Below, one piece after another: positions 45,307 through 53,097 of a stretch of DNA of 64,000 bases (the first letter of the stretch is position 1; each line of letters starts with the position of its first letter). The notes below the pieces were generated by a model. It worked only from the letters and a program-made list of their open reading frames with translations. It made no database searches and was not told the DNA's origin. This DNA is from Enterobacter sp. C2 (GTDB lineage Bacteria > Pseudomonadota > Gammaproteobacteria > Enterobacterales > Enterobacteriaceae). The position numbers and the translations under genes are program-made. The stretch spans positions 1,798,001 to 1,862,000 of the forward strand of contig NZ_CP082269.1 in NCBI RefSeq assembly GCF_019880405.1, in the 5' to 3' direction.

Positions 45307-45872
45307 TTCACGCGGCAGAAGTTGGCAAAGCAGGGGAGCATGCGCGCCTGCGCACGCTGGAAAGCGTCTGGATCCAGGGCAAGCTGCGCATGTGGGGTCG
45401 CTGGTCCTATATCGGCGGCGGTAGCGCTGGAAATATGTTTAACCAGTTGCTGGCCAGCAAAACGGTGAGCAAGACCGCGATTAATGAAGCCCTACGGCGC
45501 ATGAAGAAGGCCGGAATATCTAAGCCGGAGCTGGAGGCGTTTCTCCGTGAAATGCTCGCCGGCAAGAATAAAAGCAGCCTGGCGTTTTGCTCAGATGAGG
45601 AAGGGCTGAAAATTGATGGTGTGATCGGCACTATGCTGGTCAGGCAGGGCTATGAAGGCCTGTTCAGTATTGTGGCGCAGCGTTACCGCTGGCGGAAGAG
45701 CAAACGGCAGATGGCCGAGGAGCTGCAGGAACACCACCCGGAATGGAGCTATATGACATGCCGTCGTCGGATCGATATGTGGCTAAGTCTGGCGGAATCG
45801 ATACTTTACAGGCCAATGTGTGACACGTTCGGCACAAATAGTGAAAGATTTTCCTTGCAAAGTGAGCCATAA
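45303..45872 (+). CDS. DUF1133 protein, Q-type late antiterminator candidate
   Basis: A 189-residue DUF1133 protein: AGEHARLRTLESVWIQGKLRMWGRWSYIGGG and QRYRWRKSKRQMAEELQEHHPEWSYMTCRRRIDMWL, an HTH at the C-terminal end. It is the last gene of the rightward early operon, directly before a promoter-terminator unit that looks like PR'-tR'. This places it in the Q role; an antitermination activity is known for phage Q families and inferred here. Confidence 0.82.
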   Translation: MIHAAEVGKAGEHARLRTLESVWIQGKLRMWGRWSYIGGGSAGNMFNQLLASKTVSKTAINEALRRMKKAGISKPELEAFLREMLAGKNKSSLAFCSDEEGLKIDGVIGTMLVRQGYEGLFSIVAQRYRWRKSKRQMAEELQEHHPEWSYMTCRRRIDMWLSLAESILYRPMCDTFGTNSERFSLQSEP

Positions 45873-45882
45873 GAAGTATAAA
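45855..45882 (+). promoter_or_regulatory. Putative late promoter (PR'-like)
   Basis: TTGCAA (45855-45860), 16-base spacer, TATAAA (45877-45882), overlapping the end of the Q-type gene and 60 bases before a terminator. Confidence 0.55.
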
Positions 45883-45937
45883 TATATGTATGCTTCGCAA
45901 AGCTGTATCGCAAGCGGTCTTAGAGACATGAACCAAC

Positions 45938-45970
45938 AGAAACCCGCCGCAGAGCGGGTTTTTGCTTTTG
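45938..45970 (+). terminator. Late leader terminator (tR'-like)
   Basis: Hairpin AACCCGC/GCGGGTT then TTTGCTTTT, about 50 bases downstream of the predicted late start site. Confidence 0.8.
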
Positions 45971-46035
45971 CTGGCTTTATGCAACATACTGAGTTCATAA
46001 CAGCATCTTTTGCTGGCAATAAGTACTAAATCTGG

Positions 46036-46063
46036 TTGCTATGCTCAGGAATGTACGTATAAT
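46036..46063 (+). promoter_or_regulatory. Strong sigma70-like promoter before the lysis region
   Basis: TTGCTA (46036-46041), 16 bases, perfect TATAAT (46058-46063). The transcript would start near 46070 with a small hairpin (ATTGAAG/CTTCAAT). From 46064 to 46193 no gene is visible. Confidence 0.55.
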
Positions 46064-46193
46064 GCCGCGCCATTGAAGAGAAACTTCAATGTTAATTTGA
46101 TAAAAAAAAGTAGTGCTTTACCTCTTGTGCGGTCCTGAATCTTTCGGTAGTTTGGATTTGTAGGACGCATTGAGCCCTGCTAAGGAATTTAAT

Positions 46194-46283
46194 TTGAACA
46201 AAATTCAGCCTGCTGTCGTTTACACAATGACTTTCTTTGTAATCCCTGTATGGGGAATCTGGCTGCTTTCGCTTATTAAATAA
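46194..46283 (+). CDS. Possible 29-residue membrane peptide
   Basis: A TTG-start ORF (AAGGAATTTAAT before it) coding MNKIQPAVVYTMTFFVIPVWGIWLLSLIK, one hydrophobic helix. It lies in the late leader. Too short for any homology claim; the RBS is the main support. Confidence 0.4.
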   Translation: MNKIQPAVVYTMTFFVIPVWGIWLLSLIK

Positions 46284-46459
46284 CCGATCGATTCATCCTT
46301 TTCTGATTTACCAAGCTTTTTTTGCCTTAATCCAGATAGAATAGCCTCGGCACTAACGATCTGCGCAGACGTTGGGTTATATCAATCTGGATAAGGTACT
46401 ATTCTATAGAAGACACTCCAAACACTGCTTCCGGTACAAAGGTCTGGGTACTGATTTTC

Positions 46460-46903
46460 ATGGTCGGTATCACAATCTCTATTGTGGGCTTTTTCGGTTC
46501 TCGACTGGTTAATCAAGTCGATGAAATGGATAAGTCTCTTCAGACCACAAGAGAAGTACAAGCGTCCCAAGGTGAAATCATCAAAGGTCTTCAGCGTGAC
46601 CAGGATAGCGCCAATAAGGAAATCGAACGGTTGAGAGACCAGGTTGATCGCTTGAAAGATGATAACGCTACACTGAAAGCGAAAGCGGGGATTCCTCTGA
46701 CGCTGAATAACGAGCCACCTTCGGGTGGCTTTTTTGTATCTGTCGAAGGCTGCCAACTGGCGGCCTTTTCGTTTTCTCACTCGCGGCTGGATGGCCCACA
46801 ACCCTTTCCAGTGGATGCTTGCGCAGAGTTCGCCCTCTTTGTCCGCTGGCCCCTTAAACGATACGCCTTGTCATTAAATCGCTGGCGGGCGAAGCCATTC
46901 TGA
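46460..46903 (+). pseudogene. Degraded coiled-coil membrane protein gene
   Basis: The frame codes a membrane helix (VGITISIVGFFGSRLV) followed by a coiled coil (SLQTTREVQASQGEIIKGLQ, KEIERLRDQVDRLKDDNATL). The helix seems to begin upstream in frame (KVWVLIFMVG...), where there is no ATG, GTG or TTG. After about residue 83 the frame reads through a strong terminator hairpin and on for 60 more residues with no family character. So both ends look altered: a lost start and perhaps a frameshift before the natural stop (the next frame has TGA and TAA at once). It may still be expressed from ATG 46460. Confidence 0.5.
46711..46736 (+). terminator. Terminator hairpin inside the degraded ORF
   Basis: AGCCACC-TTCG-GGTGGCT followed by six T. 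Confidence 0.85.
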
Positions 46904-46977
46904 ATCTTGGTTGCCAGTTGGCGACCATTCCTTAAAAACCTTTCACACAGCACCCCGAACAAATCGGAGGTGAGAGC

Positions 46978-47193
46978 ATGTTACGCATGGAAAAATTAAC
47001 CACTGGCATTGCCTACGGAGCATCGGCAACGAACGTCGGGTACTGGAGCCTGCAACTACTTGATCAGGTATCGCCATCGCAGTGGGCGGCCATTGGTGTG
47101 CTCGGCAGCCTAGTGTTCGGGCTGCTGACGTATCTGACGAATCTGTATTTCAAAATTAAAGAAGACCGGCGGAAGGCCGCCAGGGGGGAATAG
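46978..47193 (+). CDS. Phage 21-type pinholin S
   Basis: A 71-residue class II holin, very close to phage 21 [54 protein letters not shown], two membrane helices, then a basic tail [11 protein letters not shown]. The N-terminus MLRMEK keeps the dual start (Met1 and Met4) that in phage 21 yields antiholin S71 and pinholin S68. It depolarises the inner membrane, which releases the SAR endolysin. The stop overlaps the endolysin GTG. Confidence 0.95.
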   Translation: MLRMEKLTTGIAYGASATNVGYWSLQLLDQVSPSQWAAIGVLGSLVFGLLTYLTNLYFKIKEDRRKAARGE

Positions 47194-47729
47194 TGGCTAA
47201 CAGAGCAAAACTTAGCGCTGCGGTACTGGGGCTTGTCCTCGCCGGTGCGTCAGCCCCCGTAATACTCGATCAGTTCCTAAACGAGAAAGAGGGTAACAGC
47301 CTGAACGCCTACCGCGACGGCTCCGGCATCTGGACTATTTGCCGTGGCGCCACGCTGGTGGATGGTAAACCGGTTCGGCAGGGTATGAAACTGACCCAGG
47401 CCAAATGTGACCAGGTAAATGCTGTTGAGCGCAATAAGGCGCTGGCCTGGGTGAAGCGTAATATCCGGGTGCCGCTGACCGAACCGCAGAAGGCCGGAAT
47501 CGCCTCGTTCTGCCCGTACAACATCGGGCCGGGTAAATGCTTCCCCTCTACGTTCTACCAGCGCATTAATGCCGGTGACCGTAAAGGCGCGTGCGAGTCA
47601 ATCCGCTGGTGGGTCCGTGACGGCGGTAAAGACTGCCGGTTAACGAAGGGGCAGGCGAACGGCTGTTACGGGCAGGTTGAGCGCCGGGATCAGGAGAGCG
47701 CGCTGGCGTGCTGGGGGATTGCTCAGTGA
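47193..47729 (+). CDS. SAR endolysin (R, lysozyme GH24)
   Basis: A 178-residue endolysin of the phage 21/P1 type. An N-terminal signal-arrest-release helix (LSAAVLGLVLAGASAPVI) is followed by the GH24 lysozyme with the E-8-D-5-T triad in NEKEGNSLNAYRDGSGIWT. Several cysteines (for example ICRGA, KCDQ, SFCPYN, GKCFP, ACWG) are available for disulfide control. It cleaves the glycan strand. GTG start, overlapping the pinholin stop. Confidence 0.95.
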   Translation: MANRAKLSAAVLGLVLAGASAPVILDQFLNEKEGNSLNAYRDGSGIWTICRGATLVDGKPVRQGMKLTQAKCDQVNAVERNKALAWVKRNIRVPLTEPQKAGIASFCPYNIGPGKCFPSTFYQRINAGDRKGACESIRWWVRDGGKDCRLTKGQANGCYGQVERRDQESALACWGIAQ

Positions 47730-48076
47730 AGATTCGCTACGTGATTGCTCTATGTGCAGTGCTCTGCAGTTTAACGGGCCTGCTTAGCTGGCGCTCCGGA
47801 TGGTACGCCCACGCCGACCACATCAACACTTTGGCCGCCGATAAGAAAGCCAAAGCTGAGAAGGCAATTCAGGCGGTTGAGCAGAAGGCCGCGCAGGCCA
47901 GCGACGAAGGCAGGACCATCTACCGAACCATAACCCGCGACGTGGTGAAATATGTCCAGGATCCGAATCGTACCGTTTGTACTTTTGATGATGAGTCTGT
48001 CCGGCTGCGGCAACGCGCTATCGACGCTGCCAACTCCATCAGCGGATTTGATGCAGGAACCGTGCAAGGCAAGTGA
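47726..48076 (+). CDS. Rz-like i-spanin
   Basis: A 116-residue inner-membrane spanin: N-terminal membrane segment IRYVIALCAVLCSLTGLL, then a periplasmic coiled coil (KKAKAEKAIQAVEQKAAQA). GTG start overlaps the endolysin stop (GTGA). Fuses inner and outer membranes with Rz1 in the last step of lysis. Confidence 0.85.
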   Translation: MKIRYVIALCAVLCSLTGLLSWRSGWYAHADHINTLAADKKAKAEKAIQAVEQKAAQASDEGRTIYRTITRDVVKYVQDPNRTVCTFDDESVRLRQRAIDAANSISGFDAGTVQGK

Positions 48077-48191
48077 TGCCGGGAAGAACAGCGACGAAGA
48101 TTTGCAGGCAGATGTCGAAACGGCAGAATGCCTGCGACAGTTGCGGCTGGACAAGTACCGCTGGCAGGCATGGTATAAGGCTGTGAAATAA
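47952..48191 (+). CDS. Rz1-like o-spanin lipoprotein
   Basis: A 79-residue ORF in the +1 frame relative to Rz, starting inside Rz and extending 115 bases beyond it. Signal peptide and lipobox LSGC (Cys19), Pro-containing mature start (STLPTPSADL). The nested layout is diagnostic for Rz/Rz1. Confidence 0.85.
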   Translation: MSRIRIVPFVLLMMSLSGCGNALSTLPTPSADLMQEPCKASDAGKNSDEDLQADVETAECLRQLRLDKYRWQAWYKAVK

Positions 48192-48204
48192 ACACTCTAT
48201 TTCA

Positions 48205-48513
48205 TTAATGTTTATTTGGTCCAGGAAAAGCACTGACATACCTGATTTTAAAATCAGGAAGTGATTCAACAAACTGAATTTTATAATCTGGTAACGATGC
48301 GACCATCTGCCATTTGCCGGGACTATCAGCAAACGAATCGACTACTTGCACATCCAGATCCTCAAAAGATTCCACAACTTGCACTCTGTAATCCGGCAAA
48401 GCGTTCACAACCTGAATTCTTCCATAAATTTTTGACACATCAACATCTCCGGCATATGCAGATGATGACATCAAAAAAGCGGCAACCGTAAGCGAACTTA
48501 GTAAGTATTTCAT
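48205..48513 (-). CDS. Exported short-repeat protein, unknown
   Basis: A 102-residue protein with a signal peptide (MKYLLSSLTVAAFLMSSSAYA, cut near residue 21). The mature part is about six copies of an 11-residue unit of the form K-I-Q-V-V-x-S-L-P-D-Y: RIQVVNALPDY, RVQVVESFEDL, DVQVVDSF, KWQMVASLPDY, KIQFVESLPDF, KIRYVSAFPG. This suggests a small beta-stack in the periplasm. ATG 48513 is used (frame open to 48525). It is read against the lysis genes, so it is a cargo gene expressed from its own promoter. Confidence 0.75.
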   Translation of the reverse strand: MKYLLSSLTVAAFLMSSSAYAGDVDVSKIYGRIQVVNALPDYRVQVVESFEDLDVQVVDSFADSPGKWQMVASLPDYKIQFVESLPDFKIRYVSAFPGPNKH

Positions 48514-48726
48514 AGAAAGCCTCATTAGTTAAAAAATGTCATCCATATAATAGGTTATAAAATATCATAACTGTCAATTGTTAATAGCTGTTTCAACCAT
48601 GAAAGCTCCTTGTGATAATTTTTATACCCCTAAATTTTGGTTTAGCTCTCAAGTTTGATGATATAAGGGTATCCGCTGTTCGTTAAATGACCTATCTTGA
48701 GTGCAGTTCATCAAAGCGGAGGGGAT

Positions 48727-48963
48727 ATGAAACAGCCTTTGGATTTAAACAAAGTAGCGGTATGGCAGCTTACGTTCCGGTTCTCCACGGCCGCTGTCCC
48801 GGACGGCCAGGGCATTCACTTTGTACGGGCGTTGGAGAACGAGCCGACGCGTCAGCTGTATGACCGAATCTTTGATGAGGTTGACTCTGAGTTGCGGGTC
48901 GAGCACGGAGATTACCAATTTGAAGACTGTGCCATCAGACCCGCGATAATGAAAGAAGACTGA
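48727..48963 (+). CDS. Small phage protein, unknown
   Basis: A 78-residue acidic ORF: NKVAVWQLTFRFSTAAVPDG, YDRIFDEVDSELRVEHGDYQ. A strong SD (GGAGGGG) selects ATG 48727. A terminator lies at its stop. Not recognised. Confidence 0.65.
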   Translation: MKQPLDLNKVAVWQLTFRFSTAAVPDGQGIHFVRALENEPTRQLYDRIFDEVDSELRVEHGDYQFEDCAIRPAIMKED

Positions 48964-48985
48964 CCGCCTACGGGCGGTTTTTTAT
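48963..48985 (+). terminator. Terminator
   Basis: ACCGCC-TACG-GGCGGT followed by six T, right at the stop of the 78-residue gene. Confidence 0.85.
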
Positions 48986-49188
48986 GACGGTAATTTTTCT
49001 TTACGCTCTGCTTTTTTGAAAGTCCTCTCTATTTCCCACGTTATGAAGCAACCAATAATGATTCCGACAAACCAGGGGATGGATGAGCCACTAAAATACT
49101 TTTCACCAACAGTTGCTGCCAGTGAAAGGGTTGTGTAGATAGAGGCAATAAAGCACCACGCATAAATAATTTTTGACTGACTAAACAC
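48982..49188 (-). CDS. Small two-helix membrane protein
   Basis: A 68-residue ORF with two hydrophobic helices (about 8-26 and 37-52, IPWFVGIIIGCFITW) and a charged C-terminus (KKAERKEKLPS). Cargo position; unknown function. Confidence 0.55.
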   Translation of the reverse strand: MFSQSKIIYAWCFIASIYTTLSLAATVGEKYFSGSSIPWFVGIIIGCFITWEIERTFKKAERKEKLPS

Positions 49189-49403
49189 GATAAGCGTCCT
49201 TGTCGTTTTGATGTTTTCAAACTATCACCCTCGTCTTAAGGAAAGGCAATAGCCCCTACAAGATTTAAGACTTCCCGTCAGGGTAATGAGCAGCCCCAGG
49301 TGCTTTCCAGCAGAGCGCCTGATGATGTTCTCTCGCCACTGCAACACAGTTAGCCACGCTGTGAAGCGTCGCTAAGTTGGCCCATCAACCCACAGGTAAA
49401 TCA

Positions 49404-49640
49404 ATGAGCGAAGCAAAACCGCAGGACGGCAGTACCGTTAAGGGCTACCGCACGTTAACGTCGGGTGACATTGAGGTGATGAACCGTCTTAAAGATGTAA
49501 GCCGCCATTTCCTCAATCTGCTGGATACAGCAGAAGAGACAGGCGCTGATCCCCGCTGGGTCGCGATGGCAAAGACCGAAATGGAGAAGGCCTGCATGTT
49601 CGCGTGTCGTTCTGTAGTTCAGCCAGACGACGACTGTTAA
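49404..49640 (+). CDS. Acb2/Tad1-hairpin-like protein (candidate anti-CBASS sponge)
   Basis: A 78-residue protein with the pattern of the Acb2/Tad1 hairpin domain (DUF7681): GYRTLTSGDIEVMNRLKDVS, a short helix, then DPRWVAMAKTEMEKACMFACRSVVQP. Proteins of this family are small hexamers that bind cyclic nucleotides made by CBASS (and gcADPR in Thoeris) and so block the defence. The match here is by recall of the family pattern, not by search. ATG 49404 is chosen; TTG 49377 would add nine residues. It lies in the cargo stretch between lysis genes and terminase. Confidence 0.55.
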   Translation: MSEAKPQDGSTVKGYRTLTSGDIEVMNRLKDVSRHFLNLLDTAEETGADPRWVAMAKTEMEKACMFACRSVVQPDDDC

Positions 49641-49759
49641 ACGGCATTACAGCAGGCATTCACTGAGTGCCTGTGATAATGCATATAAGTTTGATTTTCA
49701 CGCTGCGAGGCTTCATATGATAAGTGCGGGGTTTGCCCGCTCTTATCAAAGGGAATGTC

Positions 49760-49987
49760 ATGAACAAAGATTTAGACAAAGCTATTTATGGTGCTTTAAA
49801 CAAACACGAAGCAACTTCAAGCTTAGGGTCTTCAGCAGCAGCTAATGAGATATTGAAATTAGTTAAGCCTTATTACAAATCTGGGACAAGCGAAGACAAG
49901 CATGAAGTTCTTGTGCGACTTGAAAAGCTCCGCAAAGAACCTGGAGTTCCGTTTCCAACGAATGTAGAGCAATTGCTTAATAGCTAA
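49760..49987 (+). CDS. Small phage protein, unknown
   Basis: A 75-residue soluble helical ORF (MNKDLDKAIYGALNKHEATS, AAANEILKLVKPYY) with AAAGGGAATG before the ATG and a terminator after the stop. Not recognised. Confidence 0.65.
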   Translation: MNKDLDKAIYGALNKHEATSSLGSSAAANEILKLVKPYYKSGTSEDKHEVLVRLEKLRKEPGVPFPTNVEQLLNS

Positions 49988-50017
49988 CAGAGCACCCTTT
50001 TCAAACTAAATGATTAA

Positions 50018-50049
50018 CGAGCCACTAGCCTTTGCTAGTGGCTTTTTTA
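50018..50049 (+). terminator. Terminator
   Basis: Perfect 10-base stem AGCCACTAGC/GCTAGTGGCT followed by six T. Confidence 0.9.
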
Positions 50050-50155
50050 TGCGCCTCGCGCGCGCACCAGAGAGTCTTTCAGCCGTGAGCCTGGGGAGCC
50101 GCTTCTCTCGGGCGGCTTTCCCGTGCGACTGGCTCACATCCAAAAGGAAACTCGA

Positions 50156-50239
50156 ATGAAATACTTATCGCCGCAGCAGGCGATGCTTGGCATCCGTGTC
50201 GTTCTGACCGACAACGGCATGATCATCAAAAGCCCGTAA
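50156..50239 (+). CDS. Possible 27-residue phage peptide
   Basis: ORF MKYLSPQQAMLGIRVVLTDNGMIIKSP with AAAAGGAAACTCG before the ATG. The preceding 110 bases are rich in hairpins (CGGGCGG, GCGCGCGC). Small and unassigned; translation is plausible only from the RBS. Confidence 0.45.
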   Translation: MKYLSPQQAMLGIRVVLTDNGMIIKSP

Positions 50240-50309
50240 GCCTGCCGCGCTGTTACTCCTGCTGACATGAGGAGACTAGCCGCACTAAACGATTCGCATC
50301 GTCAGCGAA

Positions 50310-50720
50310 CTAATCAGGCTTCATCGTGGTTAAGTATTCCCTTTTACCTGTACAGAGTAGTTCACCTAAAAAGGAGCCTCCACTCTGTCCGCCTGATACA
50401 TAATCACCATCGAAAGCATGCTTTCCATCTAGAAAATAACCATAAATCTTGCCATAGCCTTCGTCACAGACTTCGTCGCTTATCTCCAATTTATAGTAAG
50501 ATACGATCTTCTTTTTGGCTGCATTGACCTCTATTTGCTGCATCAATAAAGAGGATTTGCCATCTCGATGGGCATATGAGCCCTTTTTAATAAAATATGA
50601 AGCTTTTTCGTTATTTTTTGTGTTTGATGGGAAAGGCATCCATTGATCATCATTTGTTGATGCAAAAGCGTTGATACCTAAAAGAAACCCCACGGATATA
50701 AATGCTGCAGCCTTAATCAT
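50310..50720 (-). CDS. Exported protein of unknown function
   Basis: A 136-residue protein with signal peptide (MIKAAAFISVGFLLGINAFA, cut near 20). The mature part holds two cysteines (EVCDEGYG, ELLCTGK) and FDGDYVSGGQSGGSFLG. AAGGACCGAAAT precedes ATG 50720. Reads against the phage late genes, with its own promoter presumed; a cargo gene. Confidence 0.7.
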   Translation of the reverse strand: MIKAAAFISVGFLLGINAFASTNDDQWMPFPSNTKNNEKASYFIKKGSYAHRDGKSSLLMQQIEVNAAKKKIVSYYKLEISDEVCDEGYGKIYGYFLDGKHAFDGDYVSGGQSGGSFLGELLCTGKREYLTTMKPD

Positions 50721-50815
50721 ATTTCGGTCCTTATAGTTTGTTGTTAGGTTCATTGTTAACCATCTTGCGTGTGATTTGAAGTTAATAATTTGGGCTCTAA
50801 CCTAGGATAAAGAAC

Positions 50816-51811
50816 ATGGCAAAACCGGACTGGGGCGAGCTTCAGCAGCGGTTCCTGTCCGATCATGCCAGCACCGGCATTTCTCCCAAAGACTGGTGTG
50901 AAGCGCAGGGACTGAACTACGCAACCGCCCGACGTCATATCAAAAAGCCTGCTGCGCAAAGTGCGCAAAAATTTGCGCAGAAAAACGTGCGCAGTACGCA
51001 GAAAGAAAAGAGTGCCGCTGAGCTGGTGGAAAGCGAACTGACCGACCAGCAAAAGCGCTTCGTTGCTGAGTACCTCATAGACCAGAACGCCACAGCGGCG
51101 GCCACAAGGGCAGGTTACAGCGATGCAAGTTATGGTCGGCAGCTCCTCACGATACCTCACGTTGCGCAGGCCATTGCGCAGCAGCAAAAGGCCTCCCTGA
51201 TGCGAACGCTTGCCAGTGCTGATGAGGTGCTGGCGCAGATGTGGCAGCTCGCCACGTTCGATGCCAACGAGCTTTCCCAATATCGCCGGGGATCCTGCCG
51301 CTACTGCCATGGCTTCGGCCATAACTACCAGTGGCGTGACATGGTGGAGTTTGAAGAGCATCGGCTAACAGCGATCGAGAAGAAGGGTAAAGAGCCCGTA
51401 GACGTCGGCGGCTATGGCTATGACCACAATCGGGAACCCAACCCGGGATGCCCGCGCTGTAACGGCGACGGTATCGGCCAGCCGTATTTCGCTGATACCC
51501 GCAAGCTACCGCCTGTTTCCCGCCTGGCTTATTCCGGCATCAAGCTCGGCAAGAACGGGGTTGAGATAAACGCTATCAGCCGGGAGCGCATGTATGAAGC
51601 CGTGATGAAGCGGCTTGGCCTGGCGGACAGCGCGTTCGCGCAGCAGCTTCAGCAGATCGAAATCGAGCGCCGTCAGCTGGAGGTGGAAAAACTCCGCAAA
51701 GAGCTGGCTGCCGACCCGGAAGATGAGGTACCTCTGCCCGTGGCTATCAATATCAACGTCGCGGATGCTCGCGTAAGGAAAGACGATGACCGGGATATCG
51801 CCGACCCTTAA
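50816..51811 (+). CDS. Terminase small subunit
   Basis: A 331-residue terminase_2-type small subunit. It has an N-terminal HTH (GISPKDWCEAQGLNYATARRHIKKP) and the conserved LTDQQKRFVAEYLIDQNATAAATRAGYSD (about 78-106). An unusual Cys-rich insert has two pairs, CRYCHGFGHNYQW and CPRCNGDGIG, like a DnaJ zinc knuckle. The C-terminal end is a coiled coil (QIEIERRQLEVEKLRKELA). It recognises phage DNA for packaging. Overlaps the large subunit by 26 bases. Confidence 0.9.
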   Translation: MAKPDWGELQQRFLSDHASTGISPKDWCEAQGLNYATARRHIKKPAAQSAQKFAQKNVRSTQKEKSAAELVESELTDQQKRFVAEYLIDQNATAAATRAGYSDASYGRQLLTIPHVAQAIAQQQKASLMRTLASADEVLAQMWQLATFDANELSQYRRGSCRYCHGFGHNYQWRDMVEFEEHRLTAIEKKGKEPVDVGGYGYDHNREPNPGCPRCNGDGIGQPYFADTRKLPPVSRLAYSGIKLGKNGVEINAISRERMYEAVMKRLGLADSAFAQQLQQIEIERRQLEVEKLRKELAADPEDEVPLPVAININVADARVRKDDDRDIADP

Positions 51812-53096
51812 CGTACCGCAGGCGCAGTTCCTGGCGATGCCGCACAAGTTCAAAGCCTACGTGGCAGGATTCGGATCCGGTAAGACGTGGGTAGGCTGCG
51901 GCGGCATCTGCAAGGGGATGTGGGAACACCCCAAAATCAACCAGGGCTACTTCGCGCCGACCTATCCGCAGATCCGTGACATCTTCTACCCGACGGTGGA
52001 AGAGGTGGCGTTTGACTGGGGCCTCAAGGTCCAGATCAACGAGAGTAACAAAGAGGTCCATTTCTACGCCGGGCGGCAGTACCGGGGAACCACTATCTGC
52101 CGCTCGATGGAGAAACCGGCCACGATCGTCGGTTTTAAAATCGGTAACGCGCTGGTGGATGAGCTGGACGTGATGCCCGCGCTCAAAGCGCAGCAGGCCT
52201 GGCGGAAAATCATCGCCCGTATGCGCTATAAGGTAGATGGCCTGCGTAACGGTATTGACGTCACTACCACCCCGGAAGGGTATAAGTTCGTTTACCAGCA
52301 GTTCGTTAAGGCGGTGCGGGATAAGCCGGAGCTGGCGGCCCTGTACGGGCTGGTGCAGGCCTCCACGTTTGATAACGAAGCGAACCTGCCTGATGACTAT
52401 ATTCCCTCGCTACTGGCGAGTTATCCGCCAGAACTGATTAAGGCCTACCTGCGCGGGCAGTTTACCAACCTGACCAGCGGCACCATTTACCACCAGTTTG
52501 ATCGCAAACTGAATAACTGCCCCGATGAAGAGCAACCGGGTGAGCCGTTGTTTATCGGCATGGACTTCAACGTCGGCAAGATGGCCGCCATCGTTCATGT
52601 GAAGCGTGAAGGATTGCCGCGGGCGGTGCGCGAGCTGGTGAAGGTCTATGACACCCCGGCGATGATCAAACGCATCCAGGAAGAGTTCTGGCGCTATGAG
52701 GGTGGCCGCTACGTTGCCAGCCGCCAGATCTACATCTATCCGGATGCCTCCGGCGACAGCCGCAAATCAAACTGCGCCAGCCTGACCGATATCGCTCAGC
52801 TCAAAGAGGCGGGGTTCAGCGTCATGGTTAACGCTTCCAACCCGCCGGTGAAAGATCGTATCAACTCGATGAACGCCATGTTCTGCAATGCGCTGGGCGA
52901 ACGCCGTTACCTGGTCAACGTCCAGCGCTGCCCGGTCTATACGGAAAGCCTTGAGCAGCAGGTATGGGATAAAAACGGCGAGCCGGACAAAAAAGCGGAT
53001 AACGACCACCCCAACGATGGTGGCGGGTATTTCATTGTGAAGGATTACCCCATCGTCAAACCGGCATACTCAATCACCATGGATACCACCTTCTGA
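51786..53096 (+). CDS. Terminase large subunit
   Basis: A 436-residue packaging ATPase/nuclease. Walker A is GFGSGKTWVG (near residue 30), Walker B NALVDELDVMP (about 124). The RNase H-like nuclease has FIGMDFNVGKMAAIVH and DASGDSRKSN, and DHPNDGGGYF near the end. It drives DNA into the prohead and cuts it. Confidence 0.95.
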   Translation: MTGISPTLNVPQAQFLAMPHKFKAYVAGFGSGKTWVGCGGICKGMWEHPKINQGYFAPTYPQIRDIFYPTVEEVAFDWGLKVQINESNKEVHFYAGRQYRGTTICRSMEKPATIVGFKIGNALVDELDVMPALKAQQAWRKIIARMRYKVDGLRNGIDVTTTPEGYKFVYQQFVKAVRDKPELAALYGLVQASTFDNEANLPDDYIPSLLASYPPELIKAYLRGQFTNLTSGTIYHQFDRKLNNCPDEEQPGEPLFIGMDFNVGKMAAIVHVKREGLPRAVRELVKVYDTPAMIKRIQEEFWRYEGGRYVASRQIYIYPDASGDSRKSNCASLTDIAQLKEAGFSVMVNASNPPVKDRINSMNAMFCNALGERRYLVNVQRCPVYTESLEQQVWDKNGEPDKKADNDHPNDGGGYFIVKDYPIVKPAYSITMDTTF

Positions 53097-53097
53097 T

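Noticed and set aside
50040..50150. Possible cos or pac site before terS
   Set aside because: GC-rich hairpins are present, but nothing I can identify as a cos or pac signal; terminase genes alone do not fix it.
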